This document shows, piece after piece, positions 26,326 through 34,105 of a stretch of 64,000 bases of DNA (within the stretch, counting starts at the first letter, position 1; every line of letters starts with the position of its first letter). A program made the translations under genes and the position numbers. The stretch lies in the NCBI RefSeq assembly GCF_030694375.1, contig NZ_JAUXYL010000027.1, forward strand, positions 1-64,000, in the 5' to 3' direction. The notes under the pieces were generated by a model. The model had not been told where the DNA came from. It saw nothing but the letters and a program-made list of their open reading frames with translations, and searched no databases. The DNA comes from Algoriphagus sp. Lineage in GTDB: Bacteria > Bacteroidota > Bacteroidia > Cytophagales > Cyclobacteriaceae.

Positions 26326-26685
26326 ATGTTTCAGGGAATCGATACCATCATTTTGCGGGTGAGTGATTTTCAAAAATCCGGGGCGTGGTTCAAAGAAAAA
26401 CTTGGCTTAAATCCAGTCTATGAAAATCCGGAAATGCGGTTGATCGTACTTGACACAGGGAGTGTCACCAGTGTCACGCTTTGGCAAACTGACGAGCCCA
26501 TTATCATCAACTCAAAAACCGCCTCCTACCCAATATTTAGGACTGAGAATGCCGGGCAATCCAGAACTGAACTTATTCAAAAGGGAGTAAAAACCACCGA
26601 GCTGATCACCGATTCCTTTGTTACCTATTTTCAGTTTTTTGATTCTGACGGCAATGTGCTTGAGGCCTGTCAGGTACATCCTTAA
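26326..26685 (+). CDS. VOC-family protein
   Basis: This 119-aa protein has a single VOC module: IDTIILRVSDFQKSGAWFKEKLGL at the start and YFQFFDSDGNVLEACQ at the end. The usual first metal ligand His is not present in IDTIILRV, so metal binding and catalysis are doubtful; only the C-terminal Glu (VLEAC) is kept. It sits 15 bp after the MgtC-type gene and 6 bp before the cupin gene, so it is probably part of one operon from 24361 to 27129. Confidence 0.82.
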   Translation: MFQGIDTIILRVSDFQKSGAWFKEKLGLNPVYENPEMRLIVLDTGSVTSVTLWQTDEPIIINSKTASYPIFRTENAGQSRTELIQKGVKTTELITDSFVTYFQFFDSDGNVLEACQVHP

Positions 26686-26691
26686 TGCGTT

Positions 26692-27129
26692 ATGATCAAC
26701 TACAGAACGTTGCTTTTGTCCATTCTTTCTTTGGTGGCCTTTTCTTGTCAAAGTAAAGAGCCCATCCCTGACCAACCAAGTTCAGAGCTTCTCACCGAAT
26801 CTTATCTTGCCTGGAATGGAGACTCTTTGCCTGCCTATCCAAGCGGAAAGCCAAAAATTTCCATTGTCAAAGTGACAATACCTCCACACTCAGAATTGCC
26901 TCACCATTATCATCCTGTTATCAATGCCGGAATCCTGCTAACCGGCGAGTTGACTGTAGTGGATATCAAAGGAAATGTACTTGAAATGAAAGCCGGAAAT
27001 CCCATCATTGAAGTGGTGAATACGATTCATTATGGAAAAAATAACGGAGACATCCCAGCAGAGATTGTAGTCTTCTACGCGGGAGCGGAAGGAATGGAAA
27101 TCGTCGTAAAAGAATCCAATTCGAATTAA
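26692..27129 (+). CDS. Cupin-domain lipoprotein
   Basis: This 145-aa protein has a lipoprotein signal ending in LVAFSCQS and a small cupin barrel. The metal-binding motif 1 is LPHHYHPVINAGILLTGELTV (three His in a row of six residues) and motif 2 is seen weakly at EVVNTIHYGKNNG. It should sit in the periplasm or outer membrane. Cupins of this type bind small molecules or act as simple dioxygenases; the ligand is unknown. It closes the run begun at 24361. Confidence 0.85.
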   Translation: MINYRTLLLSILSLVAFSCQSKEPIPDQPSSELLTESYLAWNGDSLPAYPSGKPKISIVKVTIPPHSELPHHYHPVINAGILLTGELTVVDIKGNVLEMKAGNPIIEVVNTIHYGKNNGDIPAEIVVFYAGAEGMEIVVKESNSN

Positions 27130-27165
27130 AACCTTTATTTTCGACCCATTCCAATCTTCTTAGCC

Positions 27166-27639
27166 ATGCCATTACACAAAACCACATTTCAGTTTATCAG
27201 CGAACCCGGAGATGTCAATTTCGGGGGGAAAGTCCATGGTGGATCCGTAATGAAATGGATCGATCAGGCGGCCTATACCTGCGCAAGAACCTGGGCAGAA
27301 AGTTATTGCGTGACGGTCTATGTGGGTGGCATTCGTTTTTATAAACCGATCAGCATTGGCGAATTAATTAAGATCGACTGTCAGGTGATTTTGACAGGAA
27401 GCTCGAGCATCCACATCATGGTGGAAGTATATTCGAGAGCATTCTCGGAGAAAAAATTCGAGAAAAAGACCCACTGCATCATCATTTTTGTGGCTGTGGA
27501 TGAAAATGGCGAACCCAAAAAAGTGAAGCCTTGGGTGCCCAAGACCGAACAGGAAAAGAAACTCCAGGAATACGCAGAAAAGCTGAAAAAGCTCCGTGGA
27601 GAAATTCACGAAGAAATGAAGCCATTTTTTAATGAATAG
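27166..27639 (+). CDS. Acyl-CoA thioesterase, hotdog fold
   Basis: This 157-aa enzyme should hydrolyse acyl-CoA. It opens with PGDVNFGGKVHGGSVMKWIDQAAYTCA, the typical acyl-CoA thioesterase entry with Asn and Asp at the active site, then VGGIRFYKPISIGELI. The C-terminal tail (EQEKKLQEYAEKLKKLRGEIHEE) is a charged helix. Hotdog thioesterases of this size act as oligomers in the cytoplasm. A four-hairpin repeat cassette begins right after the stop. Confidence 0.92.
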   Translation: MPLHKTTFQFISEPGDVNFGGKVHGGSVMKWIDQAAYTCARTWAESYCVTVYVGGIRFYKPISIGELIKIDCQVILTGSSSIHIMVEVYSRAFSEKKFEKKTHCIIIFVAVDENGEPKKVKPWVPKTEQEKKLQEYAEKLKKLRGEIHEEMKPFFNE

Positions 27640-27640
27640 C

Positions 27641-27777
27641 GGTTCTTCAGGATTTGCAATTCTTCAGAATTTGCAATTCTGAAGAACTGTTGTGGGATTT
27701 GTAATCCCATGTTCTTGAGATAAGTCGGATTAGAAATCCTACAACCTTATCTCGAAATTGCAAATTTTGAGGAACCG
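27641..27777. repeat. Four-hairpin repeat cassette (RAYT-type family), copy 1
   Basis: Ordered hairpins: h1 CTTCAGAATTTGC... (27662-27684), h2 GGGATTTGTAATCCC (27694-27708), h3 GGATTAGAAATCC (27727-27739) and h4 CTCGAAATTGC... (27751-27771). The ends read CGGTTC and GAACCG. The same series recurs at 47861 and, in extended form, around the Y1 transposase at 50236-50766. No transposase is present at this copy, so it is a non-autonomous copy. Confidence 0.85.
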
Positions 27778-27823
27778 AATGTAACTCAAGCAACCTTTCA
27801 AGCGAAATTTCCATCAGCTTGGT

Positions 27824-28969
27824 ATGAAAAGGATTTTGAGTTTTTCAACAACTGTGTTATTTATTTTATTTACCACACTTGCTTTCGCCCAGGAAGACAC
27901 TCCACATTATTGGCTGACCAAAAGCAAGACGGCTATCACTGAATTCGACACCCTCTTGGGAATTAAAGCTATCGAAAAGGCGATAGAATTTGGTTTGTTT
28001 GATTACCAAGCTATCTCAACAAGCAGCGTTTTATCCTTTTTAGCCAAGGACGAAAGAAGTAGCCACTTAATGGAAGGGATTTCAGAAAACCGAAAGCATT
28101 TATCAGACCCTAGAAACCTGAAAGTCGAAACGGGAGATGTAGACAGATTTTGGGCAAATTTCGACTCCTTGAGGGGGAAGGATGCAGCAGATTTATTTTT
28201 GAATAATTACATCAGGGAAGGAAGCATTGGACTGAAAACATTCTACACTATCAGAATGAATAGAGATGTGGGAAAGTATCTGGAGAGAATTCGAACTTTG
28301 GAAGGGTATTATCAAAGTATCCGGTCGACTTCATTGAAGTTTGAAAGCCTAAAACCTGAATTTATTTTGGCCGCAGAAAAACTTAAGAACCTATACCCTG
28401 AAGCCATATTCCCACCCATTTACTTTCTGATGGGAAGTCTCAATAATGTAGGGACAGCCGATGGCTATGCGGGAATGTTGATTGGCACAGAGCACCTTTG
28501 TAAAAGCCCTCTTGCCGATTTGACATCACTCTCGGATTTCGATCAGCTGGTGATATTTGACTTTGATCAGACTGTGCCTATTATCCTCCATGAGTATGTG
28601 CATTTGCAACAGAAAAATAAACCTGAAAGATCCTTGCTGGACTATGCCATTATGGAGGGTGCGGCTGATTTCGTAACCTATCTCATTCTTGGAAAATACA
28701 CCAACCCTGAGGTATTTGATTTTGGATTTGCAAACGAGCAAAAGCTGTGGGAAAAATTCAAAAAGGAAATGGCTACTGAAAATACGGATGATTGGCTTTT
28801 CAATACCTATAATCCTGAAACAGGTTACCCTGGAAACCTCGGGTACTTTATTGGTTTTAGGATTTGTGAAAGCTACTACAATCAGGCTACGGATAAGCAA
28901 CGAGCCATCAAAGAAATGTTGGAGATTCAGGATTTTGAGCGATTTTTAAAAGAGAGCAACTATAGGTAA
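27824..28969 (+). CDS. Exported HExxH metalloprotease-like protein (DUF2268-like)
   Basis: This 381-aa protein has a signal peptide ending near TLAFAQED. A zinc-protease motif HEYVHLQQ is present near residue 258, and a downstream Glu (MEGAADFVTYLI) lies at the right distance for the third ligand. Before it, YPEAIFPPIYFLMGSLNNVGTADGYAGMLIGTEH resembles DUF2268/GldB-like predicted proteases. It probably works in the periplasm. It forms its own unit and ends at a good terminator. Confidence 0.8.
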   Translation: MKRILSFSTTVLFILFTTLAFAQEDTPHYWLTKSKTAITEFDTLLGIKAIEKAIEFGLFDYQAISTSSVLSFLAKDERSSHLMEGISENRKHLSDPRNLKVETGDVDRFWANFDSLRGKDAADLFLNNYIREGSIGLKTFYTIRMNRDVGKYLERIRTLEGYYQSIRSTSLKFESLKPEFILAAEKLKNLYPEAIFPPIYFLMGSLNNVGTADGYAGMLIGTEHLCKSPLADLTSLSDFDQLVIFDFDQTVPIILHEYVHLQQKNKPERSLLDYAIMEGAADFVTYLILGKYTNPEVFDFGFANEQKLWEKFKKEMATENTDDWLFNTYNPETGYPGNLGYFIGFRICESYYNQATDKQRAIKEMLEIQDFERFLKESNYR

Positions 28970-29048
28970 ATGAAAATTACTCATTTGATTTATTTCAATT
29001 TACTCCGGAGAAAACAGTATAAAAAGTTATTTGTGATGAGCAATTAAT

Positions 29049-29078
29049 CCCCGGAACCAAATCCGGGGAGGTTTTTTT
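29049..29078 (+). terminator. Rho-independent terminator
   Basis: CCCCGG (29049-29054) and CCGGGG (29063-29068) form the stem around AACCAAAT, and a run of seven T follows at 29072-29078. It lies about 80 bp after the protease-like gene. Confidence 0.75.
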
Positions 29079-29125
29079 CAGGCATTTACCAGCATTTTTT
29101 TCAGAATTCCCGGTTTATCCCGAGC

Positions 29126-29524
29126 TTAAAGTTTAAAAGTTACCTCGATCCGATTTCCATCAGGATCGAGGGTTTCAAATTCATAATACCCATCTCCGGT
29201 AGTTCTTGGGCCTTTTAAAATCTCAAATCCATTTCCTGAAATTTTCAAAGCCATCTGATCCACAGCCGCCTTACTTTCCACACCAAAGGCCAAATGGATA
29301 AGTCCTAAATGCTGATTGGTTTTTCTGTCATTAAGATTGGCGGGAATTTCGGGAAGCTGCATGATCTCAAGTCTGGCACCTCCACTAAATGAGATAAAAT
29401 AACTTTTGAAACCTGTTCTGGTATTGATGTATAGGCTATTAGCTTTTCCCTGAAAATAATAACAATAATACTCCTTAAGGCCTTCCAGGTCTCTTGTCCA
29501 AAGGGCTACATGCTCGAGTATCAT
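29126..29524 (-). CDS. VOC-family (glyoxalase-like) protein
   Basis: This 132-aa protein has a complete VOC module with the likely metal ligands kept: ILEHVALWTRDLEGLKEYYCYYF at the start (His4), LIHLAFGV in the middle and FETLDPDGNRIEVTF at the end (Glu). The product resembles lactoylglutathione-lyase-like proteins; substrate unknown. It converges with the protease-like gene and lies 57 bp downstream of the sigma factor gene on the same strand. Confidence 0.87.
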   Translation of the reverse strand: MILEHVALWTRDLEGLKEYYCYYFQGKANSLYINTRTGFKSYFISFSGGARLEIMQLPEIPANLNDRKTNQHLGLIHLAFGVESKAAVDQMALKISGNGFEILKGPRTTGDGYYEFETLDPDGNRIEVTFKL

Positions 29525-29581
29525 AAGTACTTAATTTGGCATTGATTTAAAAGGCTACTGTTAATGAAAAAAGGCAAACCT

Positions 29582-30154
29582 CTACGCTGACATTAATTCT
29601 TCGATTCTCTCCTCTGGACTGAATTTGATCATCTTTTGTAGATGAGCTCTTGCCCTGCTCAGTTGTGATTTGGAAGTGTTTTCACTGATATCCAATTTTT
29701 GGGCAATTTCCTGATGTGAAAATCCTTCAATGGCATATAGGTTGAAAACAGTTCTGTATCCACTCGGAAGACTATCGATAAGTTTCATCAGGTCTTCTAC
29801 AGCCAATTTATCAGAAGGTTGACTGTGAACCGGCGCAGGCAGAATACCATCCAAACCGATCTCATTGTAAAGGTTTTTTTCCTTTTCTAGATACATAAGG
29901 CATTCATTGACCATGATTCTTCTGATCCAGCCACCAAAATTGCCTGTCCCTTTGTATTGGTGAATCCGGTCGAAGACTTTCATAAATCCTATGATCAATA
30001 CATCTTCGGCAGCGGCCGTTTCTTTGACATAGCGGAAACAAAGCGAAAACATTTTTTTTGAAAATCGCTCATATACTTCCTTTTGAATTGATGGAATCCT
30101 TTCAAGGCAACCCTGAAACAGTTCAGCTTCTGATAATTGGTTTAGTGCTTTCAT
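29582..30154 (-). CDS. ECF-type RNA polymerase sigma factor
   Basis: This 190-aa sigma factor has region 2 (QKEVYERFSKKMFSLCFRYV and AAEDVLIIGFMKVFDRI) and region 4 (LPSGYRTVFNLYAIEGFSHQEIAQKLDI and SENTSKSQLSRARAHLQ). Region 3 is missing, as expected for the extracytoplasmic-function class. No clear anti-sigma gene follows; the 3' neighbour is a VOC gene, and the 66-aa exported peptide lies upstream. Its targets cannot be deduced. Confidence 0.92.
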   Translation of the reverse strand: MKALNQLSEAELFQGCLERIPSIQKEVYERFSKKMFSLCFRYVKETAAAEDVLIIGFMKVFDRIHQYKGTGNFGGWIRRIMVNECLMYLEKEKNLYNEIGLDGILPAPVHSQPSDKLAVEDLMKLIDSLPSGYRTVFNLYAIEGFSHQEIAQKLDISENTSKSQLSRARAHLQKMIKFSPEERIEELMSA

Positions 30155-30280
30155 TGTGTCGTTATAAAAAGTTGTGAAAAACTAGTGTTGGTTTTTTTAA
30201 ATAATTACAAGACAAATTTCAGGGCCTTAACTGAATCCAGAAATCACATAATTGGGTGAAATTCAAAATGCTGGAAAAAT

Positions 30281-30481
30281 TCAATACTTCCTTGCTAACA
30301 CCCTATCATAAGCTTGTATGGAGTGAGGTGTTACTTGAGAATCGCTTTTCTCTACAGAAGCCATCAGGTGTGGAGCCCATGCAGTCTTATCCTCCCCGTG
30401 GGATTCAGAGGAAGGATGTTGGGCCTGCTGTGTAAAAGTGCAGGCCCAAAAAAATGCAGCTCCGATGAAAAACCTTTTCAT
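30281..30481 (-). CDS. Possible small exported peptide (66 aa)
   Basis: The frame has a plausible signal peptide (MKRFFIGAAFFWACTFTQQAQ) and then a His/Ser-rich tail of about 40 residues. It lies 126 bp upstream of the sigma factor gene in the same direction. Against it: a perfect 8-bp hairpin (GGGCCTGC, 30421-30428, with GCAGGCCC, 30440-30447) sits inside the frame, and no family is recognised. It may be a small exported protein linked to the sigma factor or a chance frame. Confidence 0.4.
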   Translation of the reverse strand: MKRFFIGAAFFWACTFTQQAQHPSSESHGEDKTAWAPHLMASVEKSDSQVTPHSIQAYDRVLARKY

Positions 30482-30501
30482 ATCAGTATCAAAAGTTGTC
30501 T

Positions 30502-30671
30502 AACCCGGATTTTGCATTAGGTTTCGTTATGAGGGCGGTAATTGCAATAAAATCAGGCTGCTTGGAGACTGAGGCATAGCACCGCTATGGTGAAGTCGAA
30601 AGCAGCAACGTAGTGACTGATTTTGAAGCAATTAATGCCCGTAATAGAATTGCTAATGCATAATGCGGGTT
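30502..30671. repeat. 170-bp palindromic element, copy 1
   Basis: The element begins AACCCGGATTTTGCATTAG and ends in the inverse of AACCCGCATTATGCATTAG; 17 of the 19 terminal bases match. Inner parts are also inverse to each other (AAAATCAG against CTGATTTT), so the whole unit folds back on itself. The reverse complement of 42753-42922 matches it with three mismatches that I count by eye. It encodes no protein. The gap 30482-30892 otherwise holds nothing I can name. Confidence 0.92.
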
Positions 30672-30892
30672 TAATCTACTGATGCAAAAGTAGTCGGTTC
30701 AAAAGGGTACAGAAATCACATGTTTGGGTGAAATGGAGAAAATAGGATGATCACGGAGGTACCACTATTAGAAATAAAAGAATGACTTTTTCAAATACCT
30801 TCTTCACAAAAAATCAGGTACAAAGCAACCCTACTCTCATTTTTCCAATCATCACTTCTAGAATTTATTGTTTACTTAACCAACTTCTAAAA

Positions 30893-31501
30893 ATGAAAAA
30901 CAGAATAATTATTCCCCTAGGGCTATCACTTATAGCTGTTTTGGGTCTGAGTGAATGCCAACCGGCTGCGAAAACAGAACTGCCTGAACTTAAACCAAGT
31001 GAAGCAATTAATGGATTTCCGACACTGGAAGAATATGGCAAGCATCTGACCTTAGTTTCCGGCTGCCATGATTGCCATACTCCAAAGAAGATGGGGCCTA
31101 ATGGGCCAGAATTGGATTTCGAACTTCAGCTATCCGGACACCCTGCAGCTCTACCCCTACCCGAAATCGACCGGGCTGAACTAGAGCAAAAAGGAGTAGC
31201 TGCGACGCAGACGCTAACTGCATGGATCGGGCCATGGGGTATCACTTATGCAGCAAACCTAACGCCCGATGATGAAACAGGAACAGGATCTTGGACTGAA
31301 GAACAATTTTCAATTGCTCTTAGAGAAGGAAGATATAAAGGGATAAAGACGGCCAGACAATTATTGCCACCAATGCCATGGGATATGTACAGCCATATGA
31401 CGGATCTGGAGACGAAGGCAATTTTTGCCTACCTGAAATCCATCAAACCTATCGACAATCTCGTCCCCAATGCCATGCCTCCATCGCATGCCGTGAATTG
31501 A
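30893..31501 (+). CDS. Exported c-type cytochrome (monohaem)
   Basis: This 202-aa protein starts best at 30893 (MKNRIIIPLG), giving a lipoprotein-like signal ending LSEC; a longer frame from 30782 lacks it. One haem site is present, Cys58-x-x-Cys61-His62 (SGCHDCHTP). MPWDMYSHMTD, with a Pro-Met, supplies a candidate sixth ligand. The length and the TWSWTEEQF/ALREGRYK-like region resemble small 'diheme cytochrome c' proteins, but only one CxxCH exists. It may receive electrons from a periplasmic dehydrogenase. The next gene, a lipoprotein, follows 45 bp later. Confidence 0.85.
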   Translation: MKNRIIIPLGLSLIAVLGLSECQPAAKTELPELKPSEAINGFPTLEEYGKHLTLVSGCHDCHTPKKMGPNGPELDFELQLSGHPAALPLPEIDRAELEQKGVAATQTLTAWIGPWGITYAANLTPDDETGTGSWTEEQFSIALREGRYKGIKTARQLLPPMPWDMYSHMTDLETKAIFAYLKSIKPIDNLVPNAMPPSHAVN

Positions 31502-31546
31502 TGGGGAAATCTTAAGTATATCGAAACCAATTAAATCTAAAAAAAA

Positions 31547-31987
31547 ATGAAAAATGCCCTGTTTTTGGCTCTTTTAACTTCCTCTATCCTTTTTTCATGT
31601 GGATACGTTGAGCCTGAACCTGAAATACCAACCCTGGAGAAGGATAAAAATATAACCTTTGAATTTTATACGGATAAGGATTATAGCTCCTCACAGTATG
31701 ATACCTATTTTGTCAATTTAAATGTGGGAGTGAGCCTTGTGGATAAAAATACAGCTCAGGAAATAAAAATAGTAGAGGAGACTACCGGTTGGATTCCTTT
31801 CAAGGATATTCCATATGAACTAAACAAAATGAAGTTTTGGAAATTAGTGCCAGTGGATATCAATAGGTATAAAGTCAGTTATGGATATTTTCATCAAGTC
31901 AAAATTGGTGAAACCATTCAGATGAAGGCCTTTGGGAAATTTCTTGAAAAATGGGAGGATGAAAAACTGATAACGATCAAGTTTTAG
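31547..31987 (+). CDS. Hypothetical lipoprotein (146 aa)
   Basis: The signal ends in SSILFSCGY, a lipobox at about residue 18. The mature part is an acidic linker (EPEPEIPTLEKDKN) and a single strand-rich domain of about 100 residues (ITFEFYTDKDYSSSQYDTYFVNL). I recognise no family. It probably shares a transcript with the cytochrome and ends at the terminator that follows. Confidence 0.75.
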   Translation: MKNALFLALLTSSILFSCGYVEPEPEIPTLEKDKNITFEFYTDKDYSSSQYDTYFVNLNVGVSLVDKNTAQEIKIVEETTGWIPFKDIPYELNKMKFWKLVPVDINRYKVSYGYFHQVKIGETIQMKAFGKFLEKWEDEKLITIKF

Positions 31988-32007
31988 TTTCTTTCCCAAA
32001 TTGCAGA

Positions 32008-32050
32008 GATCGCTGGTTTCAAATCATGAAATCCAGCGATTCTTTTTTTT
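32008..32050 (+). terminator. Rho-independent terminator
   Basis: TCGCTGGTTTCA pairs with TGAAATCCAGCGA (one bulged base) and a run of eight T follows. It ends the unit of the cytochrome and lipoprotein. Confidence 0.85.
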
Positions 32051-32105
32051 AAAAAAGTATTATTGCTATTAAAGATATTTCAACAATACAATACCCATCA
32101 CAATC

Positions 32106-32129
32106 AAGGTGTAAGTTAGATTACACCTT
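32106..32129. promoter_or_regulatory. Palindromic operator-like site upstream of the SDR gene
   Basis: AAGGTGTAA (32106-32114) and TTACACCTT (32121-32129) form a perfect 9+9 dyad with a 6-bp centre, TGTAA-N6-TTACA at its core. It ends 27 bp before the SDR start codon. A TACTTTTA sequence at 32129-32136 is one base from TAnnTTTG, so the dyad would lie upstream of, and just touching, the promoter's -7 box. This suits a repressor site. The cognate regulator is not in the neighbourhood. Confidence 0.45.
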
Positions 32130-32156
32130 ACTTTTAATTACAAAAACCAGATATAT

Positions 32157-32969
32157 ATGAAAGAGAGATTAACAGGAAAAACAGCCCTTATCACAGGGGC
32201 TGCCAGAGGAATAGGTGAGGCCACTGCAAGGCTTTTTCACCGGGAAGGTGCCATCGTAATCATAACAGATATTCTTGAAGACCAGGGAAGAGCATTAGCC
32301 AAGGAATTAGGAGAAGGTGCTTTTTTCTGTCCGCTGAATGTAAGACATGAAGGAGAGTGGAAAATCATTTTTGAAAAAATCATCATTGAATTCGGAGGCT
32401 TGGATATTTTGGTCAACAATGCCGGAATCACGGGATTTTTGGAAACCAAAGGACCCCATGATGTTGAGGATGTAGATTCTGCCTCATGGAATGAAGTTTT
32501 GGATGTCAACCTGAATGGCACGATGCTGGGCTGTAAATACGGTATCAAATTGATGAAGCGAAAGGGTGCAGGAAGTATAATCAATATATCCTCCAGAAGT
32601 GGGATAGTAGGAATTCCGGGTGCCGCAGCTTATGCTGCCAGTAAAGCAGGAATCAGAAATCACACCAAATCAGTAGCTCTTCATTGTGCAGAGAAAGGTT
32701 ATCAAATTCGATGCAATTCCATTCATCCTGCCGCCATTATGACCCCTATGTGGGACGCGATGTTGGGAGAAGGAGAGGTAAGAGAAGCGATTATCAAATC
32801 CGTTGAAAATGGGATTCCATTGGGTAAATTTGGAGAACCAATGGATGTGGCTTATGCGGCCTTATTTCTGGCTTCCGAAGAATCCAAATACATCACCGGA
32901 ATAGAACTCAATGTGGATGGAGGAATTTTGGCAGGGGCAGAGGCCAGGCCTGAACACCTTGGTTCCTGA
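32157..32969 (+). CDS. Short-chain dehydrogenase/reductase
   Basis: This 270-aa SDR binds NAD(P) through TGAARGIG (residues 13-20); a nearby Asp (VIITDILE) suggests NAD preference. NNAG is present near 90, and the catalytic Ser, Tyr and Lys are in INISSRSG and YAASKAGIR. ITGIELNVDGGILAG is the usual C-terminal motif. It resembles cyclopentanol/3-hydroxysteroid dehydrogenase-like classical SDRs. A perfect palindrome lies at its promoter, so expression is probably repressor-controlled. The substrate is unknown. Confidence 0.9.
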   Translation: MKERLTGKTALITGAARGIGEATARLFHREGAIVIITDILEDQGRALAKELGEGAFFCPLNVRHEGEWKIIFEKIIIEFGGLDILVNNAGITGFLETKGPHDVEDVDSASWNEVLDVNLNGTMLGCKYGIKLMKRKGAGSIINISSRSGIVGIPGAAAYAASKAGIRNHTKSVALHCAEKGYQIRCNSIHPAAIMTPMWDAMLGEGEVREAIIKSVENGIPLGKFGEPMDVAYAALFLASEESKYITGIELNVDGGILAGAEARPEHLGS

Positions 32970-33244
32970 TATTTTTTAATTGGGTTTGGGGAGCAACTTT
33001 TACTGCCGTTTGAGAATCACCTTAACTAAACGATTCCTCCCAGAAAAAAAGTACTCCCTGACCCTATCAAGAAAGCATAATATTCTGTTTTACTAGATAT
33101 TATGGATACTCCAAGCTAGGCAACTATAGCCAAGACCATTAAATCCTGAGTGAATTGAAGAAATTTACAGATCCCTAAGTAAAGGAATTTATAAAGGTTT
33201 AAAGATTCTCTAATTACCACTTTTGAGATACTTTCATCTCTTAT

Positions 33245-33985
33245 TTAGTACTTTATTTTTCCTATTCTTAGTAGCATTGGAAATGAAACAGATTTTATTT
33301 CATTCAATTCCCAATACTTTGCAAGTTCCATTTGCAAAGTATCAATAGGATTGTAACCTTTATCTTTGATAAAATGCTTTACAGCAGACCAAGTATTCAA
33401 ATATCCGACTAAATGCTCCAAATTCCAGGTCTGTTTGTTAATAAATAATGGTGTTTGGATTTCTGCAAATGGAAAAGGAATTGTAAGATAATTTTCATCT
33501 ATATATCTCCGTTCGCTATCCCAATACAACCCAATAGTATTTAAATAAAAGTCATTGATTATATTGTCAATTTTTTGTGAAATTTTTACTCTTCCATATC
33601 CAACAACACAAATAATAGAATTCTCTCTTGCAGTTCGAAGTACTTCTGAATAAAACTTTTCAAAGTCAAACCAATGTATTGCTTGCGCTGTTACAATTAA
33701 GTTAAATTGATTTTTTTCAAAGTGAGTTCGTTCGGCAGGCTGAACAGAATAAAAAATATTTTCTGCTTTAAAAGCATGGTCAATTTGAGATTGGCTAATG
33801 TCTGTTGCATATACTCGTTTAAAAGTCTTCGCCAATTCAAAGGCAACCTGACCGTTTCCTGTTCCACAATCCCAAGCAGTTATTTTATCTTCGACAAGTG
33901 AATTTAAATAACTAAAAAAATCACTTGGATATGGAGGTCTGAATCTTGCGTAGTTGTCAGATTGTTTGGAGAAATTATCTTTCAT
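33245..33985 (-). CDS. Class I SAM-dependent methyltransferase
   Basis: This 246-aa methyltransferase opens with NYARFRPPYPSDFF and has motif I AWDCGTGNGQVAFEL, the acidic end VYATDISQSQI and motif IV FNLIVTAQAIHWFDFEKF. It belongs to the Methyltransf_11 group that resembles trans-aconitate-methyltransferase-like proteins. The coding strand is clearly more A/T-rich and uses more A/T-ending codons than its neighbours, a sign of recent acquisition. It stands alone. Substrate unknown. Confidence 0.9.
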   Translation of the reverse strand: MKDNFSKQSDNYARFRPPYPSDFFSYLNSLVEDKITAWDCGTGNGQVAFELAKTFKRVYATDISQSQIDHAFKAENIFYSVQPAERTHFEKNQFNLIVTAQAIHWFDFEKFYSEVLRTARENSIICVVGYGRVKISQKIDNIINDFYLNTIGLYWDSERRYIDENYLTIPFPFAEIQTPLFINKQTWNLEHLVGYLNTWSAVKHFIKDKGYNPIDTLQMELAKYWELNEIKSVSFPMLLRIGKIKY

Positions 33986-34105
33986 TTTTTAGAGCAACAG
34001 CTAAAGTTAACGTTTCTGAGGTACAGAATGAAATCAGGTCTAAGTCACTATTGATACTGTAAAAACCAAATGTCTGGTTCAAATAAAAGAAATACCTGAC
34101 TCCAA

